A stretch of 64,000 nt of DNA from Venatoribacter pacificus (GTDB taxonomy: Bacteria > Pseudomonadota > Gammaproteobacteria > Pseudomonadales > Oceanobacteraceae). The DNA lies in assembly GCF_025318105.1 (NCBI RefSeq), contig NZ_JAOANI010000022.1, positions 1 to 64,000 of the forward strand. The letters run 5' to 3'. The notes below the pieces were generated by a model, which saw only the letters and a program-made list of their open reading frames with translations, was not told the DNA's origin and searched no databases. Positions 42,491 to 51,414 of this stretch are shown here, piece by piece. Both the position numbers and the translations under genes were made by a program. Each line of letters opens with the position of its first letter. Within the stretch, counting starts at the first letter, position 1.

Positions 42491-43537
42491 ATGATTCTTG
42501 TCACCGGCGGAGCCGGCTATATTGGCTCACATACCTGTGTTGAACTGTTAAATGCAGGGCATGACGTTGTCATTATCGACAATTTCTCCAATGCAAACCC
42601 CGTTGTGCTTGAAAGAATCAACAAAATAAGCGGTAAGACACCAGAGCTGGTAACCGGCGATGTCAGAGACTGCGCCCTGCTCGATAAGGTATTCCAACAA
42701 TATCCAATACAAGCCGTTATTCACTTTGCTGGCTTTAAAGCCGTTGGCGAATCCTGTGAATTCCCTATGCGCTACTACAACAACAACCTGTATTCCACCA
42801 TCGCGCTATGTGAAGCAATGGATCGCGCACAGGTAAAAAACCTGGTATTCAGCTCATCGGCGACCGTTTATGGCGACCCTGACGTAGTACCACTAACAGA
42901 AGACATGCCAACCAGACCCGAAAACCCTTACGGCAGATCAAAACTGCTGGTTGAGCAAATGCTGAGCGACCTGCCAGAAGCAGACCGTATAGCACGCAAC
43001 AAAAGTGACACCGAAACTAAGCCTTGGTCTGTTGCCTTATTAAGATATTTCAACCCGGTTGGCGCTCACGCATCCGGCTTAATAGGGGAAGATCCGAGCG
43101 GAATCCCAAACAACCTGATGCCGTTTATTACCCAGGTCGCCGTAGGACGCCGGGAAAAACTGTCGATATTCGGTAACGATTACAACACCCCTGACGGAAC
43201 CGGAGTACGCGACTACATCCATGTTGTCGATTTAGCCAAAGGGCATGTAAAAGCGGTTGAAAAGCTTATTTCATCCGAACTGACCGGCGTGCACGCCATT
43301 AATCTGGGAACAGGCAAAGGCGTATCCGTACTCGAAATGGTCCATGCATTCAGCCACTGCAACCAAACAGACATACCCTACGAAATTGCACCCCGCCGCC
43401 CTGGCGATGTGGCATCGTATTATGCCTCAGCCAACAAAGCAGAGCGTTTACTGGGTTGGCAAGCCAGCCTGAACTTAAACGATATGGTTAAGGACAGCTG
43501 GTATTGGCAGAAGAATAATCCGGAGGGGTATTCGTAG
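42491..43537 (+). CDS. galE: UDP-glucose 4-epimerase
   Basis: 348 residues. The NAD-binding motif GGAGYIG is at residues 6-12 (MILVTGGAGYIGSH). The catalytic Ser is in FSSSATVYG and the Tyr-Lys pair in NPYGRSKLLVEQ. Also seen are YFNPVGAH, IPNNLMPFITQVAVGRR and RDYIHVVDLAKGH. It converts UDP-glucose and UDP-galactose and so supplies the polysaccharide locus. Start is the ATG at 42491 with an AAGGAAG site. Base composition is between the GC-rich export genes and the AT-rich island that follows. Confidence 0.97.
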   Translation: MILVTGGAGYIGSHTCVELLNAGHDVVIIDNFSNANPVVLERINKISGKTPELVTGDVRDCALLDKVFQQYPIQAVIHFAGFKAVGESCEFPMRYYNNNLYSTIALCEAMDRAQVKNLVFSSSATVYGDPDVVPLTEDMPTRPENPYGRSKLLVEQMLSDLPEADRIARNKSDTETKPWSVALLRYFNPVGAHASGLIGEDPSGIPNNLMPFITQVAVGRREKLSIFGNDYNTPDGTGVRDYIHVVDLAKGHVKAVEKLISSELTGVHAINLGTGKGVSVLEMVHAFSHCNQTDIPYEIAPRRPGDVASYYASANKAERLLGWQASLNLNDMVKDSWYWQKNNPEGYS

Positions 43538-43563
43538 AATCTAAGTAAAATACATGCATATAA

Positions 43564-43580
43564 CGCACGGCAATCGTGCG
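43564..43580. other. Hairpin after galE
   Basis: CGCACG-GCAAT-CGTGCG, a 6-bp perfect stem without a T-run, between the convergent galE and glycosyltransferase genes. Confidence 0.4.
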
Positions 43581-43636
43581 CTGCATACAATAACAATCTG
43601 ACTATAGTTATTAGCTTGGAGAAAAACTTGGCGTTC

Positions 43637-44674
43637 TTATTCAGCCTTCCGATAGATATCAACAAGATTTTTATAATTATCCAATGAAAACCTGTCGAGC
43701 GCAGTGCTAATCGCGTGTTTTGACAATCTCTTATAAAGATCATCGTCTTTTAGTAAATTATCTAAGAATAAAGCCATTTCTTCAACATTTTTACATAGGT
43801 ATCCTGTAACTCCGTGAACAACCACATCTCTAATGCCGGGACGATCTAAAGCCACGACAGGAATACCCATCGCTTGCGCTTCGATAGGTGCAACAGGCAG
43901 ACCTTCCCACTCGGCAGTGGATACGTAAACTCTGCTTTTAGACAGAATGTCATTGACTTCATTTCTCGATATCCAACCGGTTATCTCGTATGCCCTTTCT
44001 TTTTCAAAAACTGTCGGCCCTCCAACCCAGACACACTTATATCTATGACAAATTAAATCCATCAATCTATTAAAACTATCAAAACCCTTTTGCTCACAAA
44101 TACGCCCGACCGAAACGATATCAACAACCTTGGAATTAGGACTAGAATCCTTAAAATCTACTCCATTTCTTACCAACTTCCTTCGGCTCATCAATAATCC
44201 AGCATACATATATTCACTATCGCCGCAAGCTATGACTGTACCAATCCTGCCTAAAAAAGCCTCAACAATTAAGTATGAAAATCGAGAAAAACTGCCTCTA
44301 TCCTTAGCAAGAAAAGCATAACAATGGGGTGTATAAAAAACCTTCCGCCTAAACTTGAAATATGATGCTTTCCCTACAAACCCAGAAATAGACGAATGAA
44401 GGTGTATTGCATCATATGATTCACCTATAAAATTGGCTTTTAATTTACGGTACATTTTAATTAAATAAAATGAATCCTCCCTAACAACACCCAAATTATG
44501 CACAGTGCAACATGGTGGTAATAATTGAGCGATATTAGATGGGGTTTCAGAACGATCACAATAAACAAAATCAACCTCTAGATCAGGGACCAAATCTGAC
44601 AGAACTCGAAGCTGATCTGATACAACTGAAAGCACACCACCAGCAGCGGCCTCAGAAAAAACTAATAATTTCAT
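43637..44674 (-). CDS. Glycosyltransferase, GT4-like
   Basis: 345 residues. GT-B fold: AAGGVLSVVSDQLRVL near the N-terminus, DAIHLHSSISGFVGK, then the donor half with VSVGRICEQKGFDSFNRLM, VYVSTAEWEGLPVAPIEAQAMGIPVVALDRPGIRDVV split here as SEWEGLP-like and IEAQAMGIPVVA. The E-x7-E style motif EGLPVAPIE is present. It adds a sugar to the growing repeat unit, specificity unknown. It overlaps the flippase-like gene by 4 bases. Its AT-rich codon use differs from galE and the export genes, a mark of the exchangeable part of the locus. Confidence 0.88.
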   Translation of the reverse strand: MKLLVFSEAAAGGVLSVVSDQLRVLSDLVPDLEVDFVYCDRSETPSNIAQLLPPCCTVHNLGVVREDSFYLIKMYRKLKANFIGESYDAIHLHSSISGFVGKASYFKFRRKVFYTPHCYAFLAKDRGSFSRFSYLIVEAFLGRIGTVIACGDSEYMYAGLLMSRRKLVRNGVDFKDSSPNSKVVDIVSVGRICEQKGFDSFNRLMDLICHRYKCVWVGGPTVFEKERAYEITGWISRNEVNDILSKSRVYVSTAEWEGLPVAPIEAQAMGIPVVALDRPGIRDVVVHGVTGYLCKNVEEMALFLDNLLKDDDLYKRLSKHAISTALDRFSLDNYKNLVDIYRKAE

Positions 44675-45702
44675 CGAATCACCTTTTTATACATGAATAA
44701 GTTTAAAGCAAGCCTTACTAAGTACATTAACACGATATTAACCATTACTTCGAACTCATGGCCCGGATTAACAATAGAAAATAGAAGCAGAGCTGCCAGA
44801 GAAATTAACGCCAAATAAAAATAACTATAGCTACCGGACTGAACTCTTGCGTAATAATAATAAACATCAAGACTTACAATCAAAACTCCAACATAGACAA
44901 CTAATAAAGTTTCAACACCTACAGAGACTAAAAATAAAGTGGAAGTAAAATAATCCGCCAAAGAAAAATATGGCAAAATTAAAAGAACCCAAAGTGCAAT
45001 TATAATTCTCAATACAAATGATAACCCCCGCCCGACAAATTGATAGTATATCGACTGAGTAACCAGCGTGGTTATCACAAAAAAGTATGACAAAACCGTT
45101 ACGATTGCCAAGACACTATACCCAAAGAAAGAGGCGAACATCATACGTTGAACCATGACGGCTAGATTTTGATAAAATAATATGTTCGAATATTTAAAAC
45201 CATCAATAACAACCAAACCACTAAAAGAAAAGGATAGATTTCTCCAGAAATACAAAACAACCAAGACCGGAATGAAAACATATAAACAGACAGGATTAAA
45301 TACCCCCAGAACAAGTACGCAAGCACAAAGAATTGGGGTAAAAATCACATTAAAGAATCCAGTCTTAAAAACAATTAGTGAATCGACATATATTTCAAAA
45401 GCTTTCACTAGCAAAGCAATCGCACATGCATAACCCCCATAAATTATTGACAGCAAAGCAAGAAAAATCACAACCATAAAAAAAACATTACGCATACCGA
45501 CAATAGGCTTAATTTCCGTAAAATCGAGACCTCCGGAAAAGTATCTATTCTTAAGACCCAAGCTAAATACTATGCAAAAGGGAGATATCATACTTAGAAC
45601 CAATGAATACTCACCTAAAAAAATAATACCTTTACTATGAGCAATTACAGCAAGCACCAAAAACTGGAATAAAAAGCCAAAAATATTAGCGAGCGCGATC
45701 AT
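44671..45702 (-). CDS. Wzx-like polysaccharide flippase (multi-span membrane protein)
   Basis: 343 residues with about ten hydrophobic segments. The N-terminal NIFGFLFQFLVLAVIAH, GEYSLVLSMISPFCIVFSLGL and NRYFSGG follow the pattern of flippases that move lipid-linked repeat units across the inner membrane. It is shorter than the usual ~420 residues, so it may begin within an original longer gene or be a compact form. It overlaps both neighbours (4 and 17 bases). AT-rich. Confidence 0.65.
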   Translation of the reverse strand: MIALANIFGFLFQFLVLAVIAHSKGIIFLGEYSLVLSMISPFCIVFSLGLKNRYFSGGLDFTEIKPIVGMRNVFFMVVIFLALLSIIYGGYACAIALLVKAFEIYVDSLIVFKTGFFNVIFTPILCACVLVLGVFNPVCLYVFIPVLVVLYFWRNLSFSFSGLVVIDGFKYSNILFYQNLAVMVQRMMFASFFGYSVLAIVTVLSYFFVITTLVTQSIYYQFVGRGLSFVLRIIIALWVLLILPYFSLADYFTSTLFLVSVGVETLLVVYVGVLIVSLDVYYYYARVQSGSYSYFYLALISLAALLLFSIVNPGHEFEVMVNIVLMYLVRLALNLFMYKKVIR

Positions 45703-46696
45703 TTCTCAGCCTATCAATAACAGGAAGAATATAAATAGCAACAGATGATAAGTGGCGCATATAGCTACCAGCATCAGGCTCAAACAAGAGCAGAACAAGC
45801 ATATGAGAAAAAAACAAGAAAACCAAAAACCGCTCACTCCCTCCGGAAAACAATCCATAGCGAAGCAAGTATAAAACTATGCACACATAAAGTTGTAAAT
45901 ACAGTGAATTTACTGATAAATAACTTAGAATCGGAAAATTAAAAAACTTAATTGCCGATAAGTAATTCATTATAAAATTAAAAGCATTTACCGGGGGAAA
46001 AGGATTAAAATAAATGGTTTCATGCCCTACTCCTCCGGATGGTCTTAGTGCATTAAATACATCACGAGTTCCCTGCACCATTTGGTATATCTCAGAAGGA
46101 GCAGCCATAACAAATAGAAATCCAACAGCACAGAAAATCAAGATTCTTTTCTTGTCAAAGGATGAAACATTATAGCTCAACAAAAAAATCAGTATTATGA
46201 GAAAATAATATTCTCTAACAATTCCATAGGTAAGATACAAAACAATAATCAACACCCATAGTATTTTTTTTCGCGACCAAAAAATAGAGATAAAATACAT
46301 AACAATCAGCGTCAGAAAGGTTACAATCGTCTCTTTTTGGGGTCTGGCTAAACCTAACACCACATGTGGAAATATAAGATATGATATAAGCATAAAACTA
46401 GACAATGAAGACACAAAACTAGCAACAAAGAATATAAAAAGAATGCCTAAAATAAAATTTAGAAAATACGTTAGATGTACGCCAAAAAAATCAAATATCT
46501 TTACCGTATAATAATACGAACCTTCGTCCATCTCATATGATTCGTAGCCAGCAACCATGTCCATTATCAGCTGAGAATCCCAAAAGTACTTTTCTGGTAG
46601 AAACTCACCTCCATATATTGCCAAAGAAAAGTACAACAAAAACCAAAACACAAAAAAAAGTGCGCGCAAAGCTGCAATATAGGAATACGAAACCAT
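45686..46696 (-). CDS. Wzy-like polysaccharide polymerase candidate (membrane protein)
   Basis: 336 residues with about nine to ten hydrophobic segments. The N-terminus (LRALFFVFWFLLYFSLAIYG), the LARPQKETIVTFLTLI motif (R-P-Q-K-E) and the big central loop (residues ~205-245, GTRDVFNALRPSGGVGHETIYFNPFPP shortened) are as in Wzy-type polymerases, which are poorly conserved. It lies between the flippase-like and pyruvyltransferase genes, where a polymerase is expected. AT-rich composition. Confidence 0.6.
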   Translation of the reverse strand: MVSYSYIAALRALFFVFWFLLYFSLAIYGGEFLPEKYFWDSQLIMDMVAGYESYEMDEGSYYYTVKIFDFFGVHLTYFLNFILGILFIFFVASFVSSLSSFMLISYLIFPHVVLGLARPQKETIVTFLTLIVMYFISIFWSRKKILWVLIIVLYLTYGIVREYYFLIILIFLLSYNVSSFDKKRILIFCAVGFLFVMAAPSEIYQMVQGTRDVFNALRPSGGVGHETIYFNPFPPVNAFNFIMNYLSAIKFFNFPILSYLSVNSLYLQLYVCIVLYLLRYGLFSGGSERFLVFLFFSHMLVLLLFEPDAGSYMRHLSSVAIYILPVIDRLRNDRAR

Positions 46697-46701
46697 ATTT
46701 C

Positions 46702-47766
46702 TTATTTCACATTCGAAAAATATTCATTAACAGGCATAGCTTTAAGGGAACTTAACAAACCTCCTAACTCAATTGGATCAATATCATACAGATTGCCTAC
46801 AAACATACCTAACCCCAAATCTTCAAACGCACCGAATCCTTTACGCTCATAACTTAAGTGATAGGATTTATGACCGCATATCATTGCCTCAAGCGCTCCA
46901 TGCAACCTTACGGATAAAACAACTGCATCAGGATATATCTCCAGCAAATCTTTAAGACTGCCATCTGAATTTATTCCATAATTTTCATAAAAAACCTGAT
47001 CATCATTACCATTAACCTTACTTTGCACAGCATAATGAATATTATCAAAACACTTAACAGAATCAAATATAGAGGCTAGTATGGATCTAGTCTCTTCAAC
47101 ACCACGCCTAAAATCTCTCAAAACTACAATACAATGATCGCTAGAAGAGGTGCTATTAGAATTAGAGGGAAGGCACTTTATGTTTTCTTTTAATTTAGCA
47201 ACAGCCATATCTTCTGACCTAACAGCATTTGCCATACTTAATTGATTAAAACTTCTATCGTCTCGCAAAACTATATATTTTGCTTTCTTTATAAAAAACT
47301 TTACCCCGAATGCTGGTAAAAATCTAAATGGGCCAATACTCTGGGCCAACATAATGTGTTCGTTAGTAAAATTTGATTTGATCCAAGCTAACTGAGATAG
47401 ATGAATTATCGATGTTTTAATTCCTTCTACGACACTTCCAAATCGAAGATACCCGCCACCAACCGAATATGCAAAGTCGTATGATGAGAATCTTGAATAT
47501 AATGAGGATTTATACGTACCAAATATAATTGAAACCAAAATTTTAAATATAATTACGATTGCCATCCATAGACTTGGGTTTTTGAAGTACTCATTAGGAA
47601 TAACATCGCAAGCAGTATATTCAAAGCTATCAACATCACTCGCAACGATGGATATTTTCGCATCATGACCATGTTTCTTACGAATGTATTCCAAAGCCAA
47701 GTCTACTAGTAGTCCATCTCCTGAGTTTGATGATGAATAGCAATTAAACAATACAATCCTTTCCAT
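46702..47766 (-). CDS. Polysaccharide pyruvyl transferase family protein
   Basis: 354 residues of the PF04230-type fold. The N-terminal NCYSSSNSGDGLLVDLALEYI, then GGGYLRFG (in YSVGGGYLRFG), LAQSIGPF, KKAKYIVLRDDRSFNQL, and the C-terminal VLSVRLHGALEAMICGHKSYHLSYERKG are all characteristic. It transfers pyruvate from PEP as a ketal to a sugar, giving the polymer a negative charge. AT-rich, in the variable part of the locus; an 35-bp gap separates it from the truncated epimerase. Confidence 0.85.
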   Translation of the reverse strand: MERIVLFNCYSSSNSGDGLLVDLALEYIRKKHGHDAKISIVASDVDSFEYTACDVIPNEYFKNPSLWMAIVIIFKILVSIIFGTYKSSLYSRFSSYDFAYSVGGGYLRFGSVVEGIKTSIIHLSQLAWIKSNFTNEHIMLAQSIGPFRFLPAFGVKFFIKKAKYIVLRDDRSFNQLSMANAVRSEDMAVAKLKENIKCLPSNSNSTSSSDHCIVVLRDFRRGVEETRSILASIFDSVKCFDNIHYAVQSKVNGNDDQVFYENYGINSDGSLKDLLEIYPDAVVLSVRLHGALEAMICGHKSYHLSYERKGFGAFEDLGLGMFVGNLYDIDPIELGGLLSSLKAMPVNEYFSNVK

Positions 47767-47800
47767 TTTAATATCCCAAAAAGGTAAAACCCAAAAGAAA

Positions 47801-48184
47801 TCAACGATATAAGAATTTAAAAAATTGCTTCTTAACTCTTATCCTGCATATAGATACAACTAAAAGAGCTTCAGAAAAATTAGTACGCGAACTATCAATA
47901 ATCCAGAATAAGTGTCTCGCCATATAGAATGATTTTAGATAAATCACAAAATCGAGCCAGTCATAACGAAACAACGCTTCGATGCTTTCACGGTCGGCAA
48001 GGTCCATTTTTACAAAACGAAAATTGGCAAAGGGCTGAAGTTGTTGCAGGCGATAGTCTTTAAGGCGCACATCGTAATAGGCATTAAGGTTGTCGAGGCC
48101 GACAACTTCATGTCCTTGCTTGAGTAAGCGCAGACTGGTGTGCATACCGATAAAACCGGCAGCTCCTGTGACCAGAATTTTCAT
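47801..48184 (-). pseudogene. Truncated UDP-glucuronate epimerase-like gene
   Basis: The first ~75 residues are a normal NAD-epimerase start (MKILVTGAAGFIGMHTSL, VVGLDNLNAYYDVRLKD, FRFVKMDLADRESIEALF), with the same GC-rich composition as the export genes. At DWLDFVI the similarity stops, where the family has a catalytic HLAAQAGVRYS block, and the remaining ~50 residues match nothing and are AT-rich. Full epimerases are ~335 residues and need the Ser/Tyr/Lys triad, lost here. The break lies near 47950, the edge of the AT-rich island, so replacement of the neighbouring region cut the gene. Confidence 0.8.
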
Positions 48185-48670
48185 CCCTGAACTCTCTTAA
48201 TGTTGTGTAACAACAGCAGACGCCATTAACCACGCGCTGGTAAAACCGGCATCACACAACAGTACGGTGACAATTCGGTGACACTTCTCAGTCAACCGGC
48301 TTATTACGCTGCCTGTTTTTTGTGCGCTGGTTATCAATTTCGGCGCAAAGATACTAAAAACGGCGGGGTATTGAAACCCGTGTTCTTGCCAAAATCTCAT
48401 CTTTGGCCTACCGGTTACTTCAAAATCGTTCTTCTGTCATAACGCGCCAGTTTTGTGGCATTTTTGTCGGTTCTTCACCACTCTTGCTGCGGCTTTGTCT
48501 TTGCCTGTTTTTGCGGCTGCGCTGCCTGACTTCGGCTGACTTTTCCTCTGGGCTGTTATCGCCCCTGCATCTTGTGTGCAACAAATCACCAACATCATAC
48601 TTTTGACTGATCTTGTAATTCGTCAAATGGGTCAATTTTTTACGGTTTGGCATATTTCCGTAACCATGTG
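48185..48670. other. Intergenic region between truncated epimerase and the small secreted-protein gene
   Basis: About 490 bases without a supported gene. The leftward epimerase/island operon needs a promoter here but none is clear. I looked for a JUMPstart/ops element (GGCGGTAGCGT) and found none. The short frames within lack ribosome sites and family features. Confidence 0.6.
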
Positions 48671-48699
48671 TTGGCATCATGTGTTCTCGCCGATAGAAT
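48671..48699 (+). promoter_or_regulatory. Sigma-70-like promoter of the small secreted-protein gene
   Basis: TTGGCA (48671-48676) and TAGAAT (48694-48699) are each a 5-of-6 match with a 17-base spacer. The start codon at 48734 is ~28 bases after the expected transcript start, with an AGGGAT ribosome site. Confidence 0.75.
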
Positions 48700-48733
48700 G
48701 GCGCCGAATTTCTTTTATTGACCTAATAGGGAT

Positions 48734-49222
48734 ATGACTATGATGCGTAAGATTTTTACAGGGATCCTGCTGGCAGCCAGCCTGCCTGCGTTCGCTGACA
48801 TTGCAGCAGACCTGAGCAGTGGCAAGAGCGTGCAGGAAGCTTATCAGGCCGCTTCTGCTGAGTGTGGCGGTAACTGTGATGAGCAGATCTTTGCCGATAT
48901 GCTGGCCGCTGGTGTTGCTGTTGAAAGCATCACTCAGGCTGCTTTGGCATCTGGTGCTGATGTTGCATCGGTAATGTCTGCAGCGACTAAAGCAGGTGTT
49001 TCTGTTGCGGATGCAGGTGCTGCTGTTCAGCAGGCAGCTGGTAATCTGGGTATGGATGTTGCAGCTGTTGACAACGCTGTAACTAGCTTTATTACTAACC
49101 AGCCTGCAACCGCGGCGGGTAACGAAACTCCGCAGCAAGCTCCTGTACTGCCTGCTCCACCTGTGCCTGAGACCCCAGCGCCATTTAATCCAACCACTCC
49201 TGATGATATCAGCCCAATCTGA
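48734..49222 (+). CDS. Secreted Ala-rich repeat protein of unknown function
   Basis: 162 residues. A signal peptide ends at SLPAFADI. The mature part starts with a pair of cysteines (AECGGNCDE) and then helical units of ~15-16 residues with the theme A-x-G-x-x-V-x-x-x-x-x-A-A: AAGVAVESITQAALASGADV, ASVMSAATKAGVSVADAGAAV. A Pro-rich tail of ~35 residues follows (PQQAPVLPAPPVPETPAPFN). Probably periplasmic or surface located. A strong promoter and a terminator frame it as a single-gene transcript. It lies between the epimerase remnant and the WaaL/Wzy-family gene, so a polysaccharide link is possible but unproven. Confidence 0.7.
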   Translation: MTMMRKIFTGILLAASLPAFADIAADLSSGKSVQEAYQAASAECGGNCDEQIFADMLAAGVAVESITQAALASGADVASVMSAATKAGVSVADAGAAVQQAAGNLGMDVAAVDNAVTSFITNQPATAAGNETPQQAPVLPAPPVPETPAPFNPTTPDDISPI

Positions 49223-49245
49223 TGCGTTGTTGTTGAGTGTGTTAT

Positions 49246-49269
49246 AGCCCGGTTCGCCGGGCTTTTTTT
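49246..49269 (+). terminator. Rho-independent terminator after the secreted-protein gene
   Basis: A 7-bp GC stem (AGCCCGG / CCGGGCT, 49246-49252 and 49257-49263), TTCG loop and seven Ts. Confidence 0.93.
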
Positions 49270-49367
49270 ATGGGCGGTACGGGGCTTTTTTGAATCATTT
49301 TGCAGCGCTTCGTTCGAGGGCCCTGTTGTGCTGTTTTGTTTTTCCTCTGGCCTTTATGGATTAAGCA

Positions 49368-50741
49368 ATGAAGACAAATCGCTGGCTGTGTTATCAGTTG
49401 TTGTTATTTATTCTTCCTCTGCCTTTTGGTGGCGTGGCTGATTGGGCGTGGCCGTGGTTTGCGGCGGCGGCACTTATTTTATTGTTTGCGGAGCTGCGCC
49501 ATGTGGTGTTGTTGCAGCAGGTTAACCAGCTGGAACGATTGCCATTGCCGGAGTCGTTTCGCCGTGGTTTGCCATTAGTTGCTGTGCTGCTGGCGGTGCA
49601 GGGCTGGGTGGCGCTGCAGTGGCTGGTGTTTTCGCTTTCACCTTTTGATTCTTATATGAGCTTACTGAAGGGCCTGGGGCTAACGGCATTTTTTGCGCTG
49701 ACGCTGCTGGTGCTGCATAGCCGTGAACGGGTGATGCGTGCGGTGTGGGTGGTTGTGTTGGCGGCGGCGTTTCAGGCGTTGTTTGGTGCGCTGATGGTGT
49801 TAACCGGCTGGGAGTTTGGCTTTTTTATTGAGAAGACGGCGTATCTGGGTACGGCAACTGGAACCTTTGTTAACCGTAACCATTTGGCGGGTTACCTGGA
49901 GATGGCGCTGGCGTTGGGGATTGGTGTGTTGTTGGCTCAGTCTGCGCATTATTCAGGGTCGTTGCGCCAACGCTTGCGCCAGCTGATTACGATGCTGCTG
50001 AGCGATAAGGTTATTTTGCGTTTGTTATTGGCGGTTATGGTGATTGCGCTGGTACTTACCCGTTCACGTATGGGGAATACGGCCTTCTTTGCCAGCCTGA
50101 TGGTCGCCGGTGGGCTGGCGTTGTTGTTAATGCGTAATAAAACACGCTCAACGACGATTTTACTGTCGAGCTTATTGGTTATTGATATTGCGATTGTAGG
50201 TACGTTTTTTGGTGTGGATAAAGTGGCTGAGCGGTTGCAGGCTACATCTTCGCAAACCGAAAGCCGTGATGAGGTAACGCGCGATACCTTGGCGATGTGG
50301 CGTGGACACCCGGTGACGGGTACGGGTGCTGGTACGTTTATTTATACCTATCCGGCATTTAAGGGGGCGGATGTTACCTCGCCCAAGCTTTATAACAATG
50401 CGCATAATGATTACGCGCAGTTCCTGGCGGAGTTTGGTGCAGTGGCGTTTGCCGCGCTGGCGGCGGTGGTGGGTTGCTGTTTGTTTTGGGCGATTATGGC
50501 GATGCGTCAGCGCCGTTCTGATCTTTATAAGGGGTTGGGGTTTTCGGCATGCATGGGGATTGTTGCGCTGAGTATTCATTCTCTGGTCGATTTTAATCTG
50601 CAGATTCCGGCCAATGCTTTTATGTTTATGCTGGTGTTGGCGCTGGCAGTTATTGCGCGCTGGGCTCCGCATAAGGCAGCGGCGACGCCGCAGTTGCGCA
50701 GTTATAAATCACCTTCGGCGGGTAAAATGGGGGCGTTATGA
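49368..50741 (+). CDS. O-antigen ligase/polymerase family membrane protein (WaaL/Wzy type)
   Basis: 457 residues with about 11-12 membrane spans. The Wzy_C motif region is seen in GTATGTFVNRNHLAGYLEMALALG, then VLTRSRMGNTAFFASLM, and the periplasmic loop SQTESRDEVTRDTLAMWRGHPVTG followed by GTGAGTFIYTYPAFKG and YNNAHNDYAQFLAEFG, where the Arg and His typical for ligases lie. Either it joins polymer to lipid A core or it polymerises the exopolysaccharide. In loci with an initiating WcaJ-like enzyme and Wzc/Wza this type often is the polymerase. It overlaps the next gene by 4 bases. Confidence 0.85.
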   Translation: MKTNRWLCYQLLLFILPLPFGGVADWAWPWFAAAALILLFAELRHVVLLQQVNQLERLPLPESFRRGLPLVAVLLAVQGWVALQWLVFSLSPFDSYMSLLKGLGLTAFFALTLLVLHSRERVMRAVWVVVLAAAFQALFGALMVLTGWEFGFFIEKTAYLGTATGTFVNRNHLAGYLEMALALGIGVLLAQSAHYSGSLRQRLRQLITMLLSDKVILRLLLAVMVIALVLTRSRMGNTAFFASLMVAGGLALLLMRNKTRSTTILLSSLLVIDIAIVGTFFGVDKVAERLQATSSQTESRDEVTRDTLAMWRGHPVTGTGAGTFIYTYPAFKGADVTSPKLYNNAHNDYAQFLAEFGAVAFAALAAVVGCCLFWAIMAMRQRRSDLYKGLGFSACMGIVALSIHSLVDFNLQIPANAFMFMLVLALAVIARWAPHKAAATPQLRSYKSPSAGKMGAL

Positions 50742-51397
50742 ATATTAAGGCGAGCCTGTTAAAGCTGGATAAAAATACGCTGGGCCGCGATTTTGTTATT
50801 GGTGATATGCATGGCCATGTGTCGCAGTTGATGAGCCAGTTGGAGGGGTTGAATTTTAACCCGCTGCACGACCGGGTTATTTGTGTTGGCGATTTAATTG
50901 ACCGTGGGCCGGAATCGGAACAGGCGTTGGATTTATTGGATGAGCCCTGGTTTTTTGCGGTACTGGGCAACCATGAATATCTGATGCTGAGCGGCCTTAA
51001 ATATGGAAACAGCCGCGACAAAATGCTTTGGCTGCAGCATGGTGGCGATTGGATTACACGCGCCGACCGCAGCCGCTGGGCGCATTGGTTTGAGCAGCTT
51101 GAAGCTTTGCCATTGGCGATTGAGGTGGTTGGCCATGATGGTAAGCGTTATGGAATTATTCATGCCGATTATCCTCATGCGCACTGGGATGAGCTGGAGT
51201 ATTTTACGCCGGAGCTGGTGCAGAAGAGTTTGTGGTCACGCCGCCATTTTGAGGCCCGCGCGAATCATGTGGTTAAAGGGATTGATTATTTAATACATGG
51301 ACACAGCATCAGCGATGGCGAGCTTTTACTGGGTAACCGGTTTTATATTGAGCCGGGGGCTTACCTTGGCAATGATTTTATAATTAAGCAGATTTGA
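50738..51397 (+). CDS. Metallophosphoesterase (lambda-phosphatase/PrpA-like)
   Basis: 219 residues. The dinuclear metal motifs of the PPP family are complete: GDMHGH near residue 22, GDLIDRGP, GNHEYLM and IHGH (with IIHAD upstream). Such enzymes hydrolyse phosphoproteins, Ap4A or other phosphoesters in the cytoplasm. ATGA overlap with the WaaL/Wzy-family gene makes their translation coupled. A possible job is to act on a phosphorylated partner of the polysaccharide pathway such as the Wzc kinase. This is inference; the known Wzc phosphatases are of the low-molecular-weight or PHP type. Confidence 0.85.
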   Translation: MNIKASLLKLDKNTLGRDFVIGDMHGHVSQLMSQLEGLNFNPLHDRVICVGDLIDRGPESEQALDLLDEPWFFAVLGNHEYLMLSGLKYGNSRDKMLWLQHGGDWITRADRSRWAHWFEQLEALPLAIEVVGHDGKRYGIIHADYPHAHWDELEYFTPELVQKSLWSRRHFEARANHVVKGIDYLIHGHSISDGELLLGNRFYIEPGAYLGNDFIIKQI

Positions 51398-51414
51398 ACG
51401 GGTTTGAATAAAAC

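Noticed and set aside
48185..48670. JUMPstart/ops element expected for a long polysaccharide operon
   Set aside because: Neither strand has the GGCGGTAGCGT core in this interval.
48420..48680. 86-residue frame on the minus strand
   Set aside because: Polar composition without a family, no ribosome site, and overlap with the strong promoter of the next gene on the other strand.
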